The notes under the pieces: generated by a model
The model's database searches: none
The model's input: only the letters and a program-made list of their open reading frames with translations
What the model was told of the DNA's origin: nothing
From: Paenibacillus piscarius
GTDB taxonomy: Bacteria; Bacillota; Bacilli; Paenibacillales; Paenibacillaceae
Direction: 5' to 3'
DNA length: 64,000 nt
Assembly (NCBI RefSeq): GCF_022234545.1
Contig: NZ_JAIEUI010000018.1
Span: 1-64,000, forward strand
Part shown: positions 58,302-64,000 of the stretch, one piece after another
Layout of the letters: each line of letters opens with the position of its first letter
How positions within the stretch are numbered: the first letter of the stretch is position 1
Program-made: the position numbers and the translations under genes

Positions 58302-60561
58302 TGGTTAGCTCCTCCCTATCGAGTGGCAGCATAAGATGAACAGATGTGCCCTTCCCTGGTATCGAATGAATGTCCGTCTCCCCGCCAAGCTGCCGGATTT
58401 GATTGTAAAGGAAATGGATACCGAAGTGCCTCTCCCCTGCTGCAGACGGGGCCATCACGGTCGCAACGTCGAAGCCGCACCCATTATCCCGAACGCCGCA
58501 ATACAAATAGCGTCCGTCTCGCCACAGATGAATCGTTAATCGAGTGGCTCCGGCATGCTTGAAGACGTTGTTCACCAGTTCACGAATCGCCCGGAACAAG
58601 TTCGATTTAATAAGCTCATTCCGGGGCTCGTGCGGCTCCAACTCATAGACCAGCTCGGCTTCGACCCCGTCCTGCGACCTTTGCTTCATACTGCGGATCA
58701 GCCACTCGACGGCCAATCGCAAGTCCCCGTGATCGATAATCGGCGGATGAAGATCGTCGCAGAGGGCGCGAATGTCGCTCTGGGATTCGTAGATGCTTTT
58801 TAGCCACAGTGCGACTCGCTCCTTGTCCGGCTTTCCGGTATCATAAAGCTCTTCCAGATCGCGCGATACAAAGATCAGGTTCTGAAGCAGCCGGTCATGC
58901 AGGAAATGCGAAGTGCGAATCCGTTCCGCCTCCTGGGATTCGAGCAGCGACCTGTCTAGCGGAGCGACACGCTGCCCGGAAGCGGCTTGGTACATGAATC
59001 TCACAACCAACTCGGCAGCCTCACGTAGCAGCTCCTCGACCTCCTTTTCCGAGAATGCTGAAGAGTCGTTCCTTATCCCTATATAGCCAAGCGTTACGCC
59101 ACTGCCTGATGGACTTCTCAGCTCGATCAACCGGTTCAACCCAATAGAAGCGAGCCAGTTCATCACTTCCTCCGGCCTCCGATAATCTGGTTCAAGCGGC
59201 TCCCCCTCGATCCCCTTGTAGGATCCCGTGCCTTGAAAGATTGTAACCGGACTATCCTTCCAGAGTAGGCAGACATCCTGAATGCCCAGCCGCTTGCTCA
59301 CAATCTCGGTCAGGAGCGCCAGAAGCTCGCGGGTCGCTTGCCTGGATTCCAAATCTGCGGATAGCGCACGCTTTTGCCGATCCAACTTTTCTCCCTGTAC
59401 GACCGTCTTCCTCCGATAACGCAGCAGCCCTTTTTGATATAGGAGCGTGAGCGCAATAAATACGATAAACAGGACATAAAGCTGTAGCTGCACGCCCCCG
59501 GCTGATAGCACAAGCAGCATAAATGTAGCCGTAAAGTACAGCACATGCACGACGAGTCGAGGGAAATGAAGTCGCATATCGAGCATACTCCGCTTTACGA
59601 GAATAAAAGTAAAGATGAGAGAGAACGGGACAAAACCAATGAGCGCATACTTCAACGGCAAAATAAAAGGCTCCTGGAACAGGACGGGTATCGCGTAGAG
59701 AAAGGTGTATGGTAGCAGGCTGAGAAGCAGCCCGGCGAAGAGCATGAGCAGTTGATTGCGCTCGACCCGGTCGAACAGCCTCCAGCTTCGGAAGGTGACG
59801 CCCGCTAGCAGTAGAGTCGTTCCGAGCAGCGCCCAATTGAGCACGTCTGAGATCCACTTGAAGACCTCGATCTCCGCGACAACAAAGTAAGTCATCACAA
59901 GCGTAAACGTGAAGGTACCGAGCAAAAAGACGCTCTTCAGCTTCTGAAGACGGAAGACGGAGGCGCGATAAATAAACTGCAAATAGAAGGATAACAGTAA
60001 ATACGGAAGCCATATGGAGCAATAGGTCAACAGTAGCTGTGACAGACTGCCCTCCGGCGAGTAAATGCTGAGAATAACAAGCGCAAGCAAGTAGTTTAAG
60101 TTGAAGAAGGAACGAATGACCGCCGATTCCGGCTGTCTCAGAAGCGCGTAGACAGCAAGTCCGAGCAGCAGCGCCTCCATCGCTAGCGATAGAATGAAAG
60201 CTGAAAAGAGTCGGTTCGCCGGATGATAATTATTGATAAGCCCCTCCGCATGTCGCGCTACCGATAAATAGTCGGCTTGGCGTAGTCGGTAGAACTCCCC
60301 TTCGCGGGTCAGCTTCGCATCTGGATCCAGCATGACGACTCGATCCCCGGGCTGAAGACGCCAATCCGTGGCTAGGCCGCCCTCGTCCACGGCTTCAATC
60401 CGCCAACCGCTTCCCGGTAACGGCTTTAGGACAAGGCCGATATACGGGGATTTGAGGGCTTGAATATGAATATACGCGGCTAACAGTATGAAGAAAACGA
60501 GAGACATATAGAGACGCCGCCCATATTTATGCCGGGTAGCCAGATGGGACACTGTAGTCAT
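58285..60561 (-). CDS. ComP-like sensor histidine kinase
   Basis: 758 residues. One membrane helix (about 16-34), an outer PDZ-like segment (GWRIEAVDEGGLATDWRLQPGDRVVMLD), then about seven to nine membrane helices to about residue 380, a GAF-like region, a HisKA_3 dimerisation helix with the phospho-acceptor in SHFLHDRLLQNL, and a HATPase domain (RELVNNVFKHAGA, DNGCGFD). ComP has 769 residues and the same layout. No comQ or comX gene lies upstream, so the signal must differ or be encoded elsewhere. Confidence 0.9.
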   Translation of the reverse strand: MTTVSHLATRHKYGRRLYMSLVFFILLAAYIHIQALKSPYIGLVLKPLPGSGWRIEAVDEGGLATDWRLQPGDRVVMLDPDAKLTREGEFYRLRQADYLSVARHAEGLINNYHPANRLFSAFILSLAMEALLLGLAVYALLRQPESAVIRSFFNLNYLLALVILSIYSPEGSLSQLLLTYCSIWLPYLLLSFYLQFIYRASVFRLQKLKSVFLLGTFTFTLVMTYFVVAEIEVFKWISDVLNWALLGTTLLLAGVTFRSWRLFDRVERNQLLMLFAGLLLSLLPYTFLYAIPVLFQEPFILPLKYALIGFVPFSLIFTFILVKRSMLDMRLHFPRLVVHVLYFTATFMLLVLSAGGVQLQLYVLFIVFIALTLLYQKGLLRYRRKTVVQGEKLDRQKRALSADLESRQATRELLALLTEIVSKRLGIQDVCLLWKDSPVTIFQGTGSYKGIEGEPLEPDYRRPEEVMNWLASIGLNRLIELRSPSGSGVTLGYIGIRNDSSAFSEKEVEELLREAAELVVRFMYQAASGQRVAPLDRSLLESQEAERIRTSHFLHDRLLQNLIFVSRDLEELYDTGKPDKERVALWLKSIYESQSDIRALCDDLHPPIIDHGDLRLAVEWLIRSMKQRSQDGVEAELVYELEPHEPRNELIKSNLFRAIRELVNNVFKHAGATRLTIHLWRDGRYLYCGVRDNGCGFDVATVMAPSAAGERHFGIHFLYNQIRQLGGETDIHSIPGKGTSVHLMLPLDREELTNAFQN

Positions 60562-60662
60562 CGCGATCGATCCTCCGGTCCAAGTATAGCATTATTCTAC
60601 CAAATACGGATAACAGCCATGCCAGAGTGGCATGGCCGGGCATTATGCGATTGAGAGGCTCC

Positions 60663-62699
60663 TTACGGGTAACGATGTATCATAGCGGCCGCTTCTTGTC
60701 GCAGCATCGGCTGCTTTGAACGATAATCGAACGCCCCGTCCGCATCGGGGGTGACCTCCGGGCCATAGTAGCCGCTCGCCACAATATGTTGAACTCCGTC
60801 AAGCGCCCAAGCGTCGGTTTGCCCTTTTAATTGGACTTCAGCAGACGGCATGATGCCCAGTCCAAGCTGTAACAACCGGGAAAGAATAACGGCTGCCTCC
60901 TCCCGAGTAATTGAGCGATTCGGCTCGAAGGTTCCCTTTGGCATGCCGGTGACGACGCCGCCCTCGAGAGCGGTTTGAATCTCCGCCGCATACGGGCTGT
61001 TCATGGTATCCTTGAACATAATCGGCTCCTCGGACAACTTGATGCCGAAGGTCGGAATGAGCCACCCAATGAACTGGGCTCTCGTAATCGACTGCTCCGG
61101 ATTGAAGTTCAGCGGATCTTCCCGCTCCAGCAATCCCTGCTGCCGCAAATATCGGATATCCTTTGCATAAGGCGAATCTAGCGGCACATCGGCATACAGC
61201 TTCACGTCCGGCAGCCGCTCCGACCAACTGTCAGCTTTGTTGTACTCGAAATAGGCGATGCGACCCTTGTCGTCTTTCTTGAACGCGGCTAGTCGGCCTG
61301 TGTCGTCTATGAATAATAGATCCTTGAGTTGCTTCAGTTCATGCACGCCGTACGCGTCGGTCACGAGCAATCCCCCATTGGTCGCTTCAACCTCGTAATG
61401 CCATGCCGGCAGGCGTAGATCGCTGTAGGTACCCTCCAAGTATTGGAGCTCGCTCTTAAGCGTGTTCATATAAGAAGGTGGAGACGTAATAGGTTTGGGG
61501 AAGTAATGATCCATGAAGCTTTGAAACAGCAAGCTTCTCATCTTGCGGGCGTCCTTTGCGCTGTTGAGCGCGATAAACAAACCCGTCTTCTGCTTCGGAA
61601 GCAGCCACTGCTGAGACTGGAAGCCGGATCCCGCTCCGCTCTTGTCTATAACGAATTGTCCGTTATTGAAGTTGGGGAAGCTCGACTCGAAACCATAGCC
61701 GACGCCCGGGATATCTGGATGAATCGACACACTGTACTGCTCCATCGCCTGCATGGTCTTCTCTTGCAGAACCGCCTGGTTATCTAGCTTGCCTCCGTTT
61801 AACTCAGCGAGCATAAACCGCGCCATATCCCCGCTAGTCGACATCAAGCCCCCGTCCGGGGAATTGTACGGATAAGTCGTATACTGCGCGATCGGCTCGC
61901 CGGAAGCGTCATAAGGCGTAGCCAGCTTGGCGGCCAATTCCGACGTATACACGAACCGGCTATTGTCCATACCGAGCGGTTTAAAAATATGCTTCTGGAT
62001 ATAATCCTCGAATTTCTGTCCGGAAACGCATTCAACGAGATACCCAAGCAAATTGTAGCCGTAATTGTCATAACGGAACGCCTCTCCCGGCTTGCGGATT
62101 ACGGTCGGCATGTGGTCCGCCACGAAGGTATCCAGCCTGTAGACCGGACCGTCCGGGTCGCCCTCATCCTCCGGTATGTCGGTAAAGTCAAAGCCGCTCG
62201 TGTGCGTCATCAGATCTCTAGCGGTCAGCGGCGAGCCTGTTCGATTGGCGATCTTCATGCCCTTTAGGTAGCCGTTCACATCGAGATCCAGATCCAGCTT
62301 CCCCTGCTCGGCCAACTGCATGACCGCCATCGCAGTGAACGTCTTGGAGATCGATGCCAGTCGGAATAACGTATGGCTCGGGTCTACCGGTTTCTTGGTC
62401 TCCACGTTCGCATAGCCATAGCCTTTGTTCAGCAGCACCTTGCCGTCATTCACTATGACAACCGATGCTCCCGCCAGCGCAGCCCTCACTTCCGGACGCG
62501 CGAAGAAGCTATCCATAAAAGCAGCGACCTCTTGAGGGTCGGACGGCCCTAGCGCGGCTGTGGATGCGGAAGCCCCAACTGATTGGGCTGAAGCGACGTT
62601 TGGTTTTACGACATACAGGACTGGGGTGAACAGGCCTAGCGAAAAAATCAATGCGGACGTAAGCAGCGTTCTTGGGACGTTCATGATCTTGAAAGTCAT
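60663..62699 (-). CDS. secreted beta-lactamase-fold serine hydrolase with SLH domains
   Basis: 678 residues with AAAGGAG upstream. Signal peptide 1 to about 39 (ending ASAQS). Class C/penicillin-binding fold: S116-I-S-K119, the tyrosine motif in FRYDNYGYNLLG, and a KSGAGSGF-type triad loop. From about 490 there are three SLH segments (SPYAKDIRYLRQQGLL, SPYAAEIQTALEGGVVTG, WALDGVQHIVASGYYG). It is likely a cell-surface D-aminopeptidase or esterase bound to wall polymer. It lies upstream of the ComP-like gene on the same strand, with a 100-bp gap. Confidence 0.9.
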   Translation of the reverse strand: MTFKIMNVPRTLLTSALIFSLGLFTPVLYVVKPNVASAQSVGASASTAALGPSDPQEVAAFMDSFFARPEVRAALAGASVVIVNDGKVLLNKGYGYANVETKKPVDPSHTLFRLASISKTFTAMAVMQLAEQGKLDLDLDVNGYLKGMKIANRTGSPLTARDLMTHTSGFDFTDIPEDEGDPDGPVYRLDTFVADHMPTVIRKPGEAFRYDNYGYNLLGYLVECVSGQKFEDYIQKHIFKPLGMDNSRFVYTSELAAKLATPYDASGEPIAQYTTYPYNSPDGGLMSTSGDMARFMLAELNGGKLDNQAVLQEKTMQAMEQYSVSIHPDIPGVGYGFESSFPNFNNGQFVIDKSGAGSGFQSQQWLLPKQKTGLFIALNSAKDARKMRSLLFQSFMDHYFPKPITSPPSYMNTLKSELQYLEGTYSDLRLPAWHYEVEATNGGLLVTDAYGVHELKQLKDLLFIDDTGRLAAFKKDDKGRIAYFEYNKADSWSERLPDVKLYADVPLDSPYAKDIRYLRQQGLLEREDPLNFNPEQSITRAQFIGWLIPTFGIKLSEEPIMFKDTMNSPYAAEIQTALEGGVVTGMPKGTFEPNRSITREEAAVILSRLLQLGLGIMPSAEVQLKGQTDAWALDGVQHIVASGYYGPEVTPDADGAFDYRSKQPMLRQEAAAMIHRYP

Positions 62700-62933
62700 T
62701 TGCGGTCTCCTTTGTGATCGGCTTGATCTAACTTCCTAGTTATAAGTCAAGCATACCAAATGACCGTAATCCGCGAATCCGTATAGAAGGGCCAAATTGG
62801 GACGTATACCCGCCATCTTTTTTGCGGGATCGCGCAATATGCCGATTAAATATCCCCGTATATGAAAGATGTAAAAATTCCCGTTGCATTCTATCTGAGA
62901 ACCGAAAACGCCCAGCAAGATCATATTTCGCCC

Positions 62934-62979
62934 TACTTATGATACGGTTCAGCTTAACGGATCTATGGGCGAAAAATGC
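62934..62979 (-). repeat. dispersed terminator-tag repeat, copy 2
   Basis: Close match to 25824-25868 (GGTTCAGCTTAACGGATCTA is identical). Here an extra inverted repeat, TTTCGCCC (62926-62933) and GGGCGAAA (62967-62974), encloses the tag. On the minus strand it follows the terminator of the small zinc-type protein gene. The remainder of 62700-62925 holds no gene I can support. Confidence 0.75.
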
Positions 62980-62980
62980 A

Positions 62981-63006
62981 AAAAGGAGCATGCCTAGGTT
63001 GCTCCC
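62981..63006 (-). terminator. terminator of the small zinc-type protein gene
   Basis: GGAGCA (62985-62990) pairs with TGCTCC (63000-63005) around a 9-base loop; TTTTTGC and the tag follow on the minus strand. Confidence 0.75.
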
Positions 63007-63037
63007 TCGTTGAATGAATTATTGATTAGGAAGACTT

Positions 63038-63244
63038 TTAAATGCGGTCTGCATTTTTATTATCTTCCGACTTAATTTGCGCCTCTTCTGCCGGCCAATT
63101 CTTACCCCAGCCAACTTCTCCACATGCAGTACATACGTAATCGCCAGTTTTTGTACCTCTAAGATATTCAGAAACAACATATGGATGGCTACAAGACTTT
63201 CCATCCCATCTTTGCCTTAATACTGCTGCTTCGTGCATCTGCAT
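63038..63244 (-). CDS. small zinc-ribbon-like protein
   Basis: 68 residues with AGGAGG 10 bp before the ATG. Cysteines in GKSCSHP and GDYVCTACGEVGW form a CxH...CxxC metal site. The string TGDYVCTACGE occurs in a family of short Bacillota proteins of unknown function. A terminator follows. The alternative frame at 63019-63204 has no ribosome site. Confidence 0.7.
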   Translation of the reverse strand: MQMHEAAVLRQRWDGKSCSHPYVVSEYLRGTKTGDYVCTACGEVGWGKNWPAEEAQIKSEDNKNADRI

Positions 63245-63281
63245 AAGTAGTATTCCTCCTATGAAGGCCGCTTATAAAAAT

Positions 63282-63312
63282 GGAGTAACCTATGATTTAT
63301 ATAGGTTACTCC
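63282..63312 (-). terminator. terminator of the edge gene
   Basis: GGAGTAACCTAT pairs perfectly with ATAGGTTACTCC around a 7-base loop, followed on the minus strand by ATTTTTAT. It lies 12 bp past the stop at 63324. Confidence 0.9.
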
Positions 63313-63323
63313 CTCTCCAATTA

Positions 63324-64000
63324 TTATAATGCTTCTTCAAGATTACCGCCACTTTTGAGAGTATATATTAATCGATCAAAGTCTCTGGTTCCATAATTAA
63401 TTATAGTGGCTCTATCTATAGTCTCGAACTGGTAGATCAACTCTTGATATCCGGTTTTTTCAGAATTTTTTGTGGGCTTAATAATAGCTATGAAATGTCC
63501 ACTATTCAAATCTACATCATTGTGGAGCTTTTCGATTGCATCTTTCCAAAATACACCCTCTTTATAATTTTCCCTAGGGGATTCTTGGATAGAAAGAGGT
63601 TGAATCAAATCTAATGTGTTATCGATCCTATAGCCAAAATCAATATTTAAACTAAATGGTAAATTTTTAACCTGTATATCTCTTTCGATAAAGCGATCTA
63701 TTCCCTCTGACGTTAAACGCTCCTCGACTTGCTTTATTAGTGACTTCTGCTTGGTCCTTATTTCTTCTTGGCTAATTACTAAATTATCGTACAAACCTTC
63801 AACTTGATGTACTATGTTTTCAGTAAAGATATATTCAGGTTTAGCTAAGATAAATGGGGCCTTAATACTTGACTGTAATTTTTCTAAATAATTATTATCG
63901 CCTAGAGATACGTCTATAAGTGTATCAAAAAACTTTGTATTGAGACTTCTTAGATGTTTGCTCATTAATTTTCGAAATGCTCGATACTCGGCATACTGGA
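63324..64000 (-). CDS. unknown protein, 5' part beyond the window
   Basis: The frame is open to the right edge: upstream of the ATG at 63965 it still reads QYAEYRAFRKLM without a stop, so the gene is probably longer than 213 residues and cut by the window. The visible part is soluble and helical (SQEEIRTKQKSLIKQVEERL), then FSLNIDFGYRIDN and SGHFIAIIKPTKNSEK. No family was recognised. It is AT-rich relative to the preceding genes. If 63965 is the true start, the frame ending at a TAA just before it would be the preceding gene. Confidence 0.55.
   Translation of the reverse strand, partial: QYAEYRAFRKLMSKHLRSLNTKFFDTLIDVSLGDNNYLEKLQSSIKAPFILAKPEYIFTENIVHQVEGLYDNLVISQEEIRTKQKSLIKQVEERLTSEGIDRFIERDIQVKNLPFSLNIDFGYRIDNTLDLIQPLSIQESPRENYKEGVFWKDAIEKLHNDVDLNSGHFIAIIKPTKNSEKTGYQELIYQFETIDRATIINYGTRDFDRLIYTLKSGGNLEEAL

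Noticed and set aside
59252..60022. A 256-codon frame inside the ComP-like kinase gene on the same strand
   Set aside because: It lies within the kinase membrane region in another frame, has no ribosome site and is rich in Arg and Ala as expected for a shadow frame.
60562..60662. A comX-like pheromone gene next to the ComP-like kinase
   Set aside because: The gap of about 100 bp holds no frame of suitable length with a ribosome site.
63019..63204. Alternative 61-codon frame overlapping the small zinc-type gene
   Set aside because: The other frame (63038-63244) has an AGGAGG site and a CxH/CxxC metal motif.

Overview
The window looks like a chromosomal segment of a spore-forming, Gram-positive Bacillota bacterium, most probably Paenibacillus or a close relative. 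This rests on strong AGGAGG ribosome sites, a spore-coat cluster with the same order and protein sizes as Bacillus subtilis yraG-yraF-adhB-yraE-yraD, two secreted proteins with S-layer homology (SLH) domains, a ComP/ComA-like kinase and regulator pair, and many small regulators. No rRNA, tRNA, CRISPR array, complete insertion sequence or prophage was seen.

Layout. 1-8 kb: an intergenic repeat array, then mostly minus-strand metabolic and regulatory genes (MetE-like protein with aldehyde dehydrogenase, peptidase E-like, DUF2785, WYL regulator, hydrolase, double-HTH TetR, endonuclease V). 8-10.6 kb: an AT-rich accessory patch with a frameshifted gene and an AlbA_2/Schlafen-type ATP-binding protein. 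10.8-16.8 kb: MRJP-family protein, the spore-coat cluster, and a drug-type ABC exporter with its TetR regulator, which share one operator sequence. 16.8-25.7 kb: small enzymes and regulators, including two nitroreductase/HxlR modules and an ECF sigma/anti-sigma pair. 26-36 kb: a 1852-residue SLH protein with nine 68-residue repeats, flanked in cis by two copies of an unknown 146-residue protein, with two gene remnants (response-regulator receiver, ABM monooxygenase) nearby. 36-42 kb: a response regulator-kinase-VanZ-ABC operon. 42-50 kb: methyltransferase, U32 protein, DsbA/SDR operon under a TetR regulator, and small enzymes. 50-53 kb: esterase and a decayed RloA/RloB (AbiL-like) defence locus. 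53-56 kb: an ECF sigma factor fused to a large possible sensor domain, translationally coupled to a solute-binding protein that has no signal peptide. 56-64 kb: a degenerate aminoglycoside phosphotransferase-like gene, a CD3324-type regulator, ComPA-like proteins without comQX, a secreted serine hydrolase with SLH domains, and an edge-truncated unknown.

The best candidates for something undescribed are the ECF-fusion plus cytoplasmic binding-protein pair (53.1-56.0 kb) and a dispersed tag that follows the terminators of three unrelated minus-strand genes (25.8, 51.0 and 62.9 kb). All family assignments come from reading motifs by eye; no database search was run.
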